64,000 nt of DNA from Verrucomicrobiota bacterium (lineage in GTDB: Bacteria; Verrucomicrobiota; Verrucomicrobiia; Limisphaerales; UBA1100), in the NCBI GenBank assembly GCA_028343615.1, contig JAOLZA010000001.1, forward strand, positions 51,166-115,165. Direction: 5' to 3'. The position numbers were made by a program, and so were the translations under genes. The notes beneath the pieces are model-generated. The model had not been told where the DNA came from and searched no databases. It worked only from the letters and a program-made list of their open reading frames with translations. Each line of letters opens with the position of its first letter. Positions within the stretch are counted from its first letter, which is position 1. Below are positions 7,345 to 16,218 of the stretch, piece by piece.

Positions 7345-8223
7345 TCAATAAAGCCACTCCGTGATTTCTCCCGCTTCATTCAATGTTGCCCCGTGGCGGC
7401 GGAAGGCCCAGCACATATAGCTGACGCTGACGAAGTACGAAGCTGGCACGCGATTGGCGGCGCGGATTTTTACGCCGAGCAACGTCGTATTGCCGCCGAA
7501 GCCCATCGGACCGATCCCGAGTTTATTGGCAGTGGCGTGGATGTCGTTTTCCAACTCGGCCAATTCGGCGTTATCGTTTTCGTCATCGAGAGTGCGCAGG
7601 AACTGTGTTTTCGAAAGCTCATAGCCCGTGGCTCGATCACCTCCGATGCACACGCCGAGAATGCCCGGCCCGCAGCCTTTGCCTTGGGCTTGTTGCACGG
7701 CATCGAGAATGACCTTGCGGCAGCCATCGAGATCGCGATTTGCGTTGAGCTTCGTGTTTGGCAGTGAGTATTGCGCGCCGACATTTTCGCATCCGCCACC
7801 CTTGAGCACCAGCCGCACAATCACATTCGTTTTGCGGGTTTGATGAAAATGAAAGGCCGGCGTGCCGGGACCGATATTGGTGCCATCGTTTTTGCCGGTC
7901 AATGAATCGACGGAATTTTGACGAAGGAACCCTCGCTTCGTCGCCTCGGTGACCGCACCGCGCGCGACGTCGGCAAACTCTATTTGATCGTACCCCACCG
8001 GACAATCCACATAAAAAAGTACGCTGCCGGTATCCTGACACAACGGTTGTGATTTCTCTTTGGCCAGCGCGATATTGCGCTCAATGATTTCCATCGCGCT
8101 CTTGGCAATGGTGTCCTGCTTTTCGTTTTCGAGGGACGCAAGGATAGCGCGCTGCACATCATCGGGAATTTCCGCCGACGTGCGGCGAATGATTTCAATC
8201 AGCGATTCAAACAGCGAATCCAT
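7345..8223 (-). CDS. Class I fumarate hydratase, alpha subunit (4Fe-4S)
   Basis: 292 aa, the expected size of a separate alpha chain. Candidate cluster cysteines lie in PLCQDTGS (about 60-67), GGCENVGAQYS and GILGVCIGGDR. The cluster makes this class of fumarase oxygen-sensitive. Alpha and beta are separate here, as in many anaerobes and deep-branching bacteria, rather than fused as in E. coli FumA. The two form a tight operon. The gene is divergent from the downstream membrane protein, with 93 bp between starts. Confidence 0.92.
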   Translation of the reverse strand: MDSLFESLIEIIRRTSAEIPDDVQRAILASLENEKQDTIAKSAMEIIERNIALAKEKSQPLCQDTGSVLFYVDCPVGYDQIEFADVARGAVTEATKRGFLRQNSVDSLTGKNDGTNIGPGTPAFHFHQTRKTNVIVRLVLKGGGCENVGAQYSLPNTKLNANRDLDGCRKVILDAVQQAQGKGCGPGILGVCIGGDRATGYELSKTQFLRTLDDENDNAELAELENDIHATANKLGIGPMGFGGNTTLLGVKIRAANRVPASYFVSVSYMCWAFRRHGATLNEAGEITEWLY

Positions 8224-8316
8224 TGCTCCAACACATTAATACGCGAACGCATCGATGTCAATCTGAGGACGGTTGGCGTTGACCTTGGCGGGCCAAGCGG
8301 GCAACGTGCCGTCGAG

Positions 8317-9132
8317 ATGAGCAAGGGCTCCCAAACAAAATCAAGCAAAGCCAACGTGCCAAGGGCGCTACCGCTGCCTGTGGCTGTTCCCAAATGGCCG
8401 TTTCTATTAGCGGATATTATTTTCATCGGACTCGGCTATTGGATCAGCACACTCATCACCGGCCCAGCCGAGCAATGGCACATTATCAGCATCCTCGTTT
8501 GCGCCGGATTTGGCGCAGCGTTTGCTGTAGCACCATTTTATTTTGAGTACCGAGCCGAGGCCAAGGCGGTGGAGATCGCTCAGCTCACCACCGTAGCCAA
8601 GGAGGTCAACAAAATGGAAAGCGTAGCCGCGCAAATCGCCGAGGCCACCGAGCGTTGGAATGCCGTGCAGGAATCCTCCGGCCAAACCGCCCAGCTCGCT
8701 GAGGAGATCGCCACCGGCATCGCCGCCACAGTGAAGGAGCATCACGAGTTTATGGCCAAAGCCGGCGAAGACGAATACGCCACACTCAAGCTCGAAGTGG
8801 AAAAGCTCCGCCGCGCCGAACAGGATTGGGCGACGACGTTGGTTGGCCAGCTCGATCTTGTGTATCGCCTCGAACGCTCTGCCGCTGCATCCGGCAAAGA
8901 GCCGTTCATGCAAACGATGGCCACCTTCCAATCTCATTGCCGCGACCTCGCCAAGCGCGTGGGGCTCGTGGCGTTTGAAGCAGAACTGGGCGTCGCCTTC
9001 GACGATGAACAACACGGTCTGCTCGACAACGAACCCAAACCCGCCGACGCCGCAAAGGTCACCGAGACCCGGCTACCCGGCATCCGCCTCCAAGGCCGGT
9101 TGATTCGCAAGCCTTTGGTGTCCGTTGCTTAG
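8317..9132 (+). CDS. Two-TM membrane protein with cytoplasmic coiled coil, unknown function
   Basis: 271 aa. After a short basic N-terminus come two hydrophobic segments (about 27-46 and 52-72), then YFEYRAEAKAVE and a long Ala/Glu-rich helical region (about 80-190) that looks like a coiled coil. The N- and C-terminal parts should both be cytoplasmic. I do not recognise the family; the layout is reminiscent of membrane-tethered scaffold or chemosensor-like helical proteins, but no such signature is visible. The 3' end overlaps the convergent lpxA gene by 4 nt. Confidence 0.7.
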   Translation: MSKGSQTKSSKANVPRALPLPVAVPKWPFLLADIIFIGLGYWISTLITGPAEQWHIISILVCAGFGAAFAVAPFYFEYRAEAKAVEIAQLTTVAKEVNKMESVAAQIAEATERWNAVQESSGQTAQLAEEIATGIAATVKEHHEFMAKAGEDEYATLKLEVEKLRRAEQDWATTLVGQLDLVYRLERSAAASGKEPFMQTMATFQSHCRDLAKRVGLVAFEAELGVAFDDEQHGLLDNEPKPADAAKVTETRLPGIRLQGRLIRKPLVSVA

Positions 9133-9899
9133 CCAGACTTGCGGCTCGCGTGCGCGCACACGCCGCGTTCGCTGGCGGCGATGAATTCCAGCAATTCCCG
9201 CGTGCGATCCCCCATGGATTCCGCCAGCAATTCCGCTGCCTTCGCGCCTTCCAAAAAAACCCGACGATAACACGCCTTCAGTTCCGTGCGTTCCTCCACC
9301 CCGATTCCCGCGCGGCGCAGGCCCACGATGTTGAGGCCACACAATTTGTTCACGCCGAACTCCATTGTAAAAGGCGGCAAATCCTGGCTCACCGCCGCGT
9401 TGCCCTGCATCATCGCCAGCGTCCCAATGCGCACAAACTGATGCACGGCGCAGTTGCCGGAAAGAAATACGCTATCGGCAATCACCGCGTGTCCGCCCAC
9501 AAGCGCACCGTTGGCAAAAATATTATGTTTGCCCACCACCGCATTATGTCCCACGTGACTGTGCGCCATAAAAAAATTGTGGCTTCCTATGACTGTTTCC
9601 TCATCCGGCGAATTGGAACGATGCAGCGTGACATGTTCTCGAATTACATTGTATTCACCCATGCGCAGCCGTGTCGGCTCGCCGTTGTACTTCAGATCCT
9701 GCGGTGAATCTCCGATCACCGCACCAGTGTGGATACGATTGTTTTTGCCAAGCGTGATTTCGCCCATTAGATGCACGTGCGACCCAATCTCACAGCCCGC
9801 ACCCACCGTCACGCCTGCCTCGATGATCGCGTACGGACCAACGGCCACGGTTTCGTGCAGCTCGGCTTTGGGGTTAATGATGGCGGTGGGATGAATCAT
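9129..9899 (-). CDS. lpxA: Acyl-[ACP]-UDP-N-acetylglucosamine O-acyltransferase
   Basis: 256 aa from the internal ATG at 9899 (MIHPTAII); the track start 4 codons upstream is also possible. The left-handed beta-helix hexapeptide pattern runs through residues about 10-190, with MAHSHVGHN holding the catalytic histidine region, followed by the helical C-terminal domain. LpxA starts lipid A synthesis in the cytoplasm, so the cell has an LPS outer membrane. It stands alone here, without lpxD/fabZ/lpxB, about 200 bp downstream of hflX. Confidence 0.93.
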   Translation of the reverse strand: MIHPTAIINPKAELHETVAVGPYAIIEAGVTVGAGCEIGSHVHLMGEITLGKNNRIHTGAVIGDSPQDLKYNGEPTRLRMGEYNVIREHVTLHRSNSPDEETVIGSHNFFMAHSHVGHNAVVGKHNIFANGALVGGHAVIADSVFLSGNCAVHQFVRIGTLAMMQGNAAVSQDLPPFTMEFGVNKLCGLNIVGLRRAGIGVEERTELKACYRRVFLEGAKAAELLAESMGDRTRELLEFIAASERGVCAHASRKSG

Positions 9900-10106
9900 A
9901 TGAATGACCAAAATCCAATACCCAAGGAATGCCTAAACCCCAAGCCCAAAATTGGGTTTTAGTCATTTGTAAATATACCCGTGCTCCTTCATGGAATAAT
10001 AATCATGTTCGCTGATCCGTGGTGCATTGAGCGGGTCACGGGGAAAGAACGACTTTGTTAATATCATCGGAAATTATTTAGTTAGGAGCACGCTTCTGCT
10101 TTGTCC

Positions 10107-11378
10107 CTAGCGAGTGAACCCAGAAAACTCCTTGCGTGCGTGTTCAGGAATGCGGGCTTTGAGGTGGACGATGTCGTCTTCGTAGCGTTCCTCATCCACT
10201 TGGCCGAGGGCGCGGATGCGGGCGAGCGTGGCACCGTCGCCGGCAGGGACCTGCAGCTCCAAACAACTGCGCAGCGGCCGCAGCATGATGCCAAGCTCGG
10301 CTTCCAGCTCTTCGAGGCCTTCGCCGGTCTTGGCTGAAACGCTCACCGCGTGAGGGTATTCTTTCAACCAGTGAGGTTTGTCTTTGCATTCGAAGAGTTG
10401 GTCTGTTTTGTTGAAGACCATCAGTGTCGGCTTGTCGTCGGCATCGATTTCCTTGAGCACTTCGTTTACGGACGCAATTTGGTCGGCGGTTGATTCGCTG
10501 GAAACATCGACCACGTGCAACAGCAAATCCGCTTCCACGACTTCCTCAAGCGTGGCTTTGAATGATTCCACTAGCTGATGCGGCAGCTTTCGAATGAAGC
10601 CCACCGTGTCGCTGAGGAGCGCGTTTTGGTTGGTCGGCAAATTGATCCGGCGCGTGGTGGGATCGAGCGTGGCGAAGAGTTTGTCCTCGGCCAAAACCTC
10701 CGCTCCGGTGAGCGCGTTGAGCAGTGTAGACTTGCCGGCATTCGTGTAACCCACGATGGACGCCAGTGGCCACTGACTGCGCTGGCGGCCTTGGCGTTGT
10801 GTTTGGCGCACGCGTTTGACCTCCTTCAAATCGCGCCGCAATTTGGAGATTCGTTCCTGAATGCGGCGGCGATCCACTTCGAGTTGGCTCTCGCCATCGC
10901 CTCGCATTCCGATGCCGCCTTTCTGCCGCGAAAGGTGCGTCCACAATCCCGTGAGGCGCGGCAGGATATGTTGCAACTGCGCCATCTCGATTTGCATTTT
11001 GCCTTCCCGCGTGCGAGCTCGTTGGGCGAAGATATCGAGGATGAGCGCGGTGCGATCGAGTACCTTGCAATCGAACATACGCTCGAGATTGCGCGTTTGG
11101 GCTGGCGAAAGTTCGTCATCAAAAATGACGGTGTCGACGTCGCCTTGTTTGCATATTTCTGCAAATTCGGTTGCCTTGCCTTTGCCGATGTACGTTGCGG
11201 CATGGGGCCGGTCGAGGCGCTGGGTGCCTTCTCCGATGATTTGCGCGCCGGCGGTCCGAGCGAGTTCTGCCAGTTCTGCCATCGTTTCCGTGAGTTCCGT
11301 TCCGGTGCGTTTACGCAGTTCCGCGCCAATTAGGAAGACTCGTTCGGTTGCTCCAATTTGTTCCGCGAGGGCTTTCAC
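10107..11378 (-). CDS. hflX: GTPase HflX
   Basis: 423 aa. The N-terminal HflX domain has the glycine-rich IGKGKATEF loop, followed by a coiled-coil linker. The G domain carries GYTNAGKST (Walker A), DTVGFIRKLP (switch II) and NKTD. HflX splits stalled or heat-damaged ribosomes in the cytoplasm. It overlaps miaA by 4 nt, which matches the widespread miaA-hflX pairing. The 207 bp beyond its stop, up to lpxA, contain a CTAAACCC/GGGTTTTAG inverted repeat near 9932-9961 but no convincing T-run. Confidence 0.94.
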   Translation of the reverse strand: MKALAEQIGATERVFLIGAELRKRTGTELTETMAELAELARTAGAQIIGEGTQRLDRPHAATYIGKGKATEFAEICKQGDVDTVIFDDELSPAQTRNLERMFDCKVLDRTALILDIFAQRARTREGKMQIEMAQLQHILPRLTGLWTHLSRQKGGIGMRGDGESQLEVDRRRIQERISKLRRDLKEVKRVRQTQRQGRQRSQWPLASIVGYTNAGKSTLLNALTGAEVLAEDKLFATLDPTTRRINLPTNQNALLSDTVGFIRKLPHQLVESFKATLEEVVEADLLLHVVDVSSESTADQIASVNEVLKEIDADDKPTLMVFNKTDQLFECKDKPHWLKEYPHAVSVSAKTGEGLEELEAELGIMLRPLRSCLELQVPAGDGATLARIRALGQVDEERYEDDIVHLKARIPEHARKEFSGFTR

Positions 11379-12259
11379 GTGTGTTGCTCAATCAATCGCT
11401 GCGCCGTTTCCGCCACCGGTTCGTTGGCAGGGATGGCCAGCGTGTGGGATCCTTGCAGTTTGCGGAACCACGTCATTTGTCTGCGAGCGAATTGCCACGT
11501 GCGTGACTTAACCAACGCGACGGTTTCCGGCAAGCCTTGTTCGCCTTTGAGGTGCCCAATAACCTGTCGATATCCGAGGGCTTGTTGCGCGACGGGATTG
11601 CCCTCCAAGGCTGAACGTAGCGAACAAGTTTCCGCGACCAAACCGGCGGCAAACATCACGTCCACGCGCGTGTTGATGCGTTGGCGCAAATCTACGCGGC
11701 TCCGCTCGAGCAGGAAAAAATTTGGCGGTACTTGGCCGGTCCATTCGGCGCGTTGTTCGGAATAGGGTTTTCCGGTGAGACGAATGACTTCAACGGCGCG
11801 CACCACGCGTCGTCGATTTTTGCGATCTATGGTTGCGTGGGTGGCAGGGTCGTGCTCGAGCAATTCGGTAACTAGTGTTTCCAAATCCTCTTCTTCCAAC
11901 TCTGCGCGCAGTGTTGCGTTCGCTTGCGGTGCTTCACCCAATCCTTCGAGCCACGCGCTGAAATACAATCCGGTGCCGCCACAAAAAATAGGCTGCTTGA
12001 TTTTTTTTATGATCGTTTTGGTGCGCGCCACGAACCTGGCCGCGTCAAAGGATTCGCTTAACTTAAGTATGTCTATGTGATGATGCAGAACTCTCGCGCG
12101 TTCTTCGACCGTGGGCTTGGCGGTGCCGAGATCGAGCCCACGATATACCTGCATTGAGTCGACGGATATAATTTCTCCGTTGAGTCGTTGGGCGATCTCG
12201 TATGCCACGGCGGATTTCCCGCTGGCGGTGGGGCCGGCGATGAAAACGGGGGCACCCAT
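11375..12259 (-). CDS. miaA: tRNA dimethylallyltransferase
   Basis: 294 aa. It adds the isopentenyl group to A37 of tRNAs reading UNN codons. The P-loop GPTASGKSAVA is at 9-19, followed by DSMQVYRGLDLGTAKPT and the GGTGLYFSAW substrate region, all diagnostic of MiaA. It starts 3 nt after the lspA stop and overlaps hflX by 4 nt, so dnaN-lspA-miaA-hflX reads as one transcript. Confidence 0.95.
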   Translation of the reverse strand: MGAPVFIAGPTASGKSAVAYEIAQRLNGEIISVDSMQVYRGLDLGTAKPTVEERARVLHHHIDILKLSESFDAARFVARTKTIIKKIKQPIFCGGTGLYFSAWLEGLGEAPQANATLRAELEEEDLETLVTELLEHDPATHATIDRKNRRRVVRAVEVIRLTGKPYSEQRAEWTGQVPPNFFLLERSRVDLRQRINTRVDVMFAAGLVAETCSLRSALEGNPVAQQALGYRQVIGHLKGEQGLPETVALVKSRTWQFARRQMTWFRKLQGSHTLAIPANEPVAETAQRLIEQHT

Positions 12260-12262
12260 CGT

Positions 12263-12826
12263 TTAGGATTCCTTTTGGGTTTTTTCTTCTTCCTCTTCCT
12301 CGGTTGGTGGTCCTTCGCGCCATGCGAGGAGGAAGAGCAAGCCCACGCCTATGCAGATGCCCATATCCGCGATATTGAACGCCGGATAGCCCATCTCTGT
12401 GCCATCACTGCGAATGAGATAAAATCTTATGAAATCTATAACATACTGATACGCCACTCGGTCGATCAGATTGCCTAGGATGCCGCCGATGAGAAGACCG
12501 AGAGCAAGTTTGCCGGCTGGTGTGTGTGTTGCGAAATGATGGCGATAACGAATAAGCGCAATCAAGGCCACCAGTGAGAGTGCGGCGAGTGGCAGACTGC
12601 TGCCTTGAAACATACTCCACGCGGCTCCAGTATTTTGCCAATTAACGAAGCGAAGAAATCCTTCGATGACCACTTTTGTTTCGCTTCCGCTGAGGTCGCG
12701 AATGACGAGTTGCTTGGTGAGCTGATCGGCCGCCAACACAATTGCGGCCGTAACGAGGATTCTTTTTTCCTTAAAAAACGGTCCGGGTTCGCCGGGTTTT
12801 GTCCGGTCTGCCGTTGGGTTTTCCAT
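12263..12826 (-). CDS. lspA: Lipoprotein signal peptidase (signal peptidase II)
   Basis: 187 aa, four hydrophobic segments. The aspartic protease motifs are NWQNTGAAWS, GGILGNLIDR and FNIADMGI, with the two catalytic aspartates in NLIDR and FNIAD. It cleaves the leader of diacylglyceryl-modified prolipoproteins in the inner membrane, consistent with several lipobox proteins elsewhere in the window. There is a cytoplasmic N-terminal extension of about 25 residues, and a highly acidic Glu-rich tail overlapping the region just before miaA. It starts 5 nt after dnaN. Confidence 0.94.
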   Translation of the reverse strand: MENPTADRTKPGEPGPFFKEKRILVTAAIVLAADQLTKQLVIRDLSGSETKVVIEGFLRFVNWQNTGAAWSMFQGSSLPLAALSLVALIALIRYRHHFATHTPAGKLALGLLIGGILGNLIDRVAYQYVIDFIRFYLIRSDGTEMGYPAFNIADMGICIGVGLLFLLAWREGPPTEEEEEEKTQKES

Positions 12827-12831
12827 ACCTC

Positions 12832-13935
12832 CTAGTTCGTGCGCATCGGCATCAACACGTAGAGAAAGGGGGTGTTGCTCTTGAGTACTCCGGGGCTGAG
12901 ACTGTCGGTGAGCTCAAAAAATACTTCGTCTCCTTCCAGTACCTTGAGGGGATCCATCAAGAATGTGGGGTTGAAGGCTACTTCAATTTCTGGTCCTTTG
13001 TATTTGATGGCGATGGACTCGCTACCGGAGCCTACATCAGGCGTGTTGGCGGTGATGGCTAGTTTGTCATTGGCGAACGTAAGCTTCACGGAGTTCGCCT
13101 TGTCGCTGGTTATTTGATCGGTACGTCGCAAGGCGTGATGAAGTTCTTCTTTGCCGAGGGTAACCCGCTCCTTGAATTCGCCCGGTATCACTTGTTTAAA
13201 ATTTGGGTAATTCCCTTCTACTAATTTACTATGAAGCACGATGTCTTCGCCGCCTTCCTGTGGCAGCGTAAATTCCACATGCGTGTCGCCGAGGCGAATT
13301 TCAACGTCTCCGCTGCTTTGCAACAATCGTTGCAATTCGGAGACCGCTTTGTTGGGAACGATAAATTCTCCTTTGGTCCCTCCTTCTATTTCCTCTTCCA
13401 CTAACGCTAGTCGTCGTCCATCCGTAGCCACCAACGTGAGGCGGTCTGGCGTGATAACTATATTGATGCCGTTTAGAACGTGACGTGATTCGTCGTTGCT
13501 CACCGCGTAGCCCGTCTTGCGGATCATTTCCTTGAACTTCGATTGCGGAACTTTTACTTTGCCGCTCTCTTTGTATTTTGCCTGTTGCGGATATTCATCC
13601 GCTCCAATTCCGTTGAGTTTATACTTCGATGCCCCCGCTTGAACGGTAGCAACCTCTTTGTCGCTGACTTCAATTTCGATTTCCCTTGCTTCTATTTCTC
13701 GCACCAACCCGAATAGCCGTTTGGCCGGCATTGACGTGGCTCCTTCGCGCTCGACTTCGGCCGAAACCGTCGCGTACACGCTCACCTCGAGGTCTGTGGC
13801 GCGCAACTCCAGGCGCTTGGCTCCCGCAACGAGCAGCACGTTTGAAAGAATGGGTAGCGTGGAACGAGTGCCGACTATATTTTGGACCGCCTGCAATCCG
13901 CTGGCAAGGTCCTCCTTGGTTACCGTGATTTTCAC
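12832..13935 (-). CDS. dnaN: DNA polymerase III beta sliding clamp
   Basis: 367 aa, the standard three-domain clamp length. It opens with the typical MKITVTKEDLASGLQAVQNIV and ends with YVLMPMRTN, matching the conserved VMPMR tail of bacterial clamps. ATDLEVSVY and ATDGRRLAL are further clamp signatures. It encircles DNA as processivity factor for replication. dnaA, recF and gyrB are not adjacent; instead it heads an operon with lspA, miaA and hflX. Confidence 0.97.
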   Translation of the reverse strand: MKITVTKEDLASGLQAVQNIVGTRSTLPILSNVLLVAGAKRLELRATDLEVSVYATVSAEVEREGATSMPAKRLFGLVREIEAREIEIEVSDKEVATVQAGASKYKLNGIGADEYPQQAKYKESGKVKVPQSKFKEMIRKTGYAVSNDESRHVLNGINIVITPDRLTLVATDGRRLALVEEEIEGGTKGEFIVPNKAVSELQRLLQSSGDVEIRLGDTHVEFTLPQEGGEDIVLHSKLVEGNYPNFKQVIPGEFKERVTLGKEELHHALRRTDQITSDKANSVKLTFANDKLAITANTPDVGSGSESIAIKYKGPEIEVAFNPTFLMDPLKVLEGDEVFFELTDSLSPGVLKSNTPFLYVLMPMRTN

Positions 13936-13972
13936 AAAGACTAATTAGATGATTGTTTCAAACAGTATCACA

Positions 13973-14000
13973 CTATTATTAAGGGCCGTGAATAAGGCAA
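13973..14000 (-). promoter_or_regulatory. Possible dnaN promoter
   Basis: On the reverse strand TTGCCT and TAATAG are separated by 16 bp, about 40 bp upstream of the dnaN start. This is a reasonable but unproven sigma70-type match. Confidence 0.35.
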
Positions 14001-14128
14001 ACAAAGCACGGAGTCAAGGCAGAGCGCTGGAAAAAAGCCAGATTTTACGGCACACGGCAGGGAATAAAAAAGTGGGCAAATACCGGCAAGAAGCAAAAGA
14101 TGGGGAAAAAAGAGTTGTTGGCGACATT

Positions 14129-15301
14129 TCATCGTGTGATTCCCATCTTATTACCCACACGACAACGCGCAACAACGCGCGGGATGATTTCGCATGCGGC
14201 GGAGATGTCGTCGGCCGAAGATTCACGCCCCAGAGAAAGCCGCACCAACGCGTTGGCCTCGGCAGGGGGGGCACCCATTGCGAGCGCCACGTGCGAGGGG
14301 GTCACCGATCCACTAGCGCACGCAGAACCCGCAGAAGCGCAAAGCCCTTCCATATCCAAACCGCTCAAAAGCGCAATACTGTCGGTGCCTTCTACGGTAA
14401 AGGAAATGGTATTGGAAAGGCGAATGGCGGAATCACGGGAGCCAAGGAAAGATACGCCATCGGTGGCGTCCACCATTTCAATCAACTTCTCCGCGAGCGG
14501 AGCCAGTGTTTTCATTGGGAAAACAGGGATTGGGAAAAAACGTATAATCGCTTCGGCAAGGCCGATGATGCCGGCAAGATTCTCGGTACCGGCGCGGCGT
14601 TCGTTTTCGTGCGGGGCGCCGTGCACAATAGGATCCGGCAACAAAGGCGATTTGGCGTACAGCAGACCGGCGCCATTGGGGCCGTAGAATTTATGAGCGC
14701 AGAGGGAAACCAGATCCGCATTGAAATCGGCGATGCCCGAAAGGGGAATTTTCCCAAAGCACTGCACGGCGTCCGTGTGAAAAACCACACCCCTAGACGC
14801 ACAAAGTTCACCGATTTCCGCCACAGGTTGAAGGGTACCCACCTCGTTATTTGCGGCCATTATGCTTACCAGCACAGTGTCCGGACGCAACGCATTGCGC
14901 ACAGAATCCACCGCCACGCGCCCAACAGAATCTACAGGGAGAAAAGTGACCTCAAACCCCTCGTTATTCGCAAGATATTCACAAGGTTGCAGAACCGCGT
15001 GATGTTCCACGGCGGAGGTGATGATATGCCGACCTTTATTGCGAAGAAGCCGCGAAATTCCGTGCAAAGCGAGGTTGGTGCTTTCGCTGCCGCCACTGGT
15101 AAAAATGAGTTCGCTGGGCTTGCACTTCAGGACGGCGGCAACGCGATCGCGTGCATCATCTAGCAACGACCGAGCGCGTTGGCCCACGTGATGCACGCTG
15201 GAAGGATTTCCCCAAACCTCATCGAGGATGGGCAACATCGCCGCGCGTACGTCGGTGTCCAGCGGAGTGGTGGCGTTGTAATCCAAATAAATAGTGCGCA
15301 C
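14129..15301 (-). CDS. Cysteine desulfurase (NifS/IscS family)
   Basis: 390 aa with all expected elements: YLDYNATTPLD at the N-terminus, TSGGSESTN phosphate loop (69-77), the EHHAVL histidine, the CAHKFYGPNG motif with the PLP lysine at 204, and the substrate-loop cysteine in GSACASG. It mobilises sulfur from cysteine for Fe-S clusters and thiolated tRNA. It is the active counterpart of the lysine-less paralogue at 2658..3782. It is divergent from uppP; the ATGs are about 30 bp apart, so the promoters must overlap the starts. Confidence 0.94.
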   Translation of the reverse strand: MRTIYLDYNATTPLDTDVRAAMLPILDEVWGNPSSVHHVGQRARSLLDDARDRVAAVLKCKPSELIFTSGGSESTNLALHGISRLLRNKGRHIITSAVEHHAVLQPCEYLANNEGFEVTFLPVDSVGRVAVDSVRNALRPDTVLVSIMAANNEVGTLQPVAEIGELCASRGVVFHTDAVQCFGKIPLSGIADFNADLVSLCAHKFYGPNGAGLLYAKSPLLPDPIVHGAPHENERRAGTENLAGIIGLAEAIIRFFPIPVFPMKTLAPLAEKLIEMVDATDGVSFLGSRDSAIRLSNTISFTVEGTDSIALLSGLDMEGLCASAGSACASGSVTPSHVALAMGAPPAEANALVRLSLGRESSADDISAACEIIPRVVARCRVGNKMGITR

Positions 15302-15330
15302 GCCACGTGTTTACTCCATACTTCGCGCAG

Positions 15331-16143
15331 ATGCCAGACTGGCTTCAAGTGATCTTATTGGGGGTTGTGGAAGGGATCACAGAATTCCTGCCCGTTTCGT
15401 CGACGGGTCATCTGCTGCTGGCCGAGCCATGGCTAGGCGCACGTCCGGATCACTTTACCATATGCATCCAAAGTGGCGCGGTGTTGGCTGTGCTTGCCGT
15501 TTTTCGCGAACGCGTGCGTTCGCTCTGGGAGAAAAGGAACGAAGTAGAAACGCAAGATTATCTCAAAAAGCTCGGGTTTTCCTTTGTTTTAACAGGGATC
15601 GGCGGGTTAACCCTCAAAGCCGCCGGATGGGAATTGCCCAACACAATCGCACCTATCGGCTGGGCGTTGCTCATTGGCGGACTGTTCTTTATTGCGCACG
15701 AACTGCGCCAATCCAAAAAAAAGGAGAGCAATGCAGAAGAAAACAAACCGCTGAGCCTCACGTGGACCATAGCGATTGCGTTTGGCTTGGCGCAGTTGGT
15801 GGCGATGGTTTTTCCAGGAGCTTCGCGTAGTGGCGCGACGATTTTCGTCGGGCTCATCCTTGGGATGGCGCGGCGCGATGCGGTGGAGTTTTCGTTTCTG
15901 CTCGGCGTCCCCACTTTACTTGCGGCGGGCGGATACGAAATCGCTTCAGCGTTAAAGGAAAACACAAACGCCGTGATAAGTGAATTGGACAGCCTCCTGA
16001 TCGGTACCGCAGCCTCGGCGGTGACGGCGTTCATTGTGGTGAATTGGTTGCTCGGCTATTTACAGCGGAACACGTTTTTGGTCTTCGGTTGGTATCGCTT
16101 TGGGGTGGGACTTTTGGTGCTGGGGATGGCAGCGATGGCTTAA
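15331..16143 (+). CDS. uppP: Undecaprenyl-diphosphatase
   Basis: 270 aa from ATG 15331 (MPDWLQVILLGVVEG). The track start at 15307 is a GTG that would almost abut the divergent gene. EGITEFLPVSSTGHL and FPGASRSGAT are the two catalytic motifs of the BacA/UppP family. It is a multi-pass inner-membrane enzyme that recycles undecaprenyl pyrophosphate for peptidoglycan and surface-polymer synthesis. Confidence 0.95.
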   Translation: MPDWLQVILLGVVEGITEFLPVSSTGHLLLAEPWLGARPDHFTICIQSGAVLAVLAVFRERVRSLWEKRNEVETQDYLKKLGFSFVLTGIGGLTLKAAGWELPNTIAPIGWALLIGGLFFIAHELRQSKKKESNAEENKPLSLTWTIAIAFGLAQLVAMVFPGASRSGATIFVGLILGMARRDAVEFSFLLGVPTLLAAGGYEIASALKENTNAVISELDSLLIGTAASAVTAFIVVNWLLGYLQRNTFLVFGWYRFGVGLLVLGMAAMA

Positions 16144-16218
16144 ATAGAAACCGGCGAAAAGGCAGGTTTTGGAAAAACCGGACTTTTTAACCGATTTATT
16201 CACAGGTAAAATGAAGGA

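Noticed and set aside
10578-11333. 251-aa forward ORF opposite hflX
   Set aside because: Antisense shadow; hflX has all GTPase motifs on the other strand.
13949-15163. 404-aa forward ORF opposite the cysteine desulfurase
   Set aside because: Antisense shadow of a gene with complete family motifs; composition is His/Arg-rich and matches nothing.
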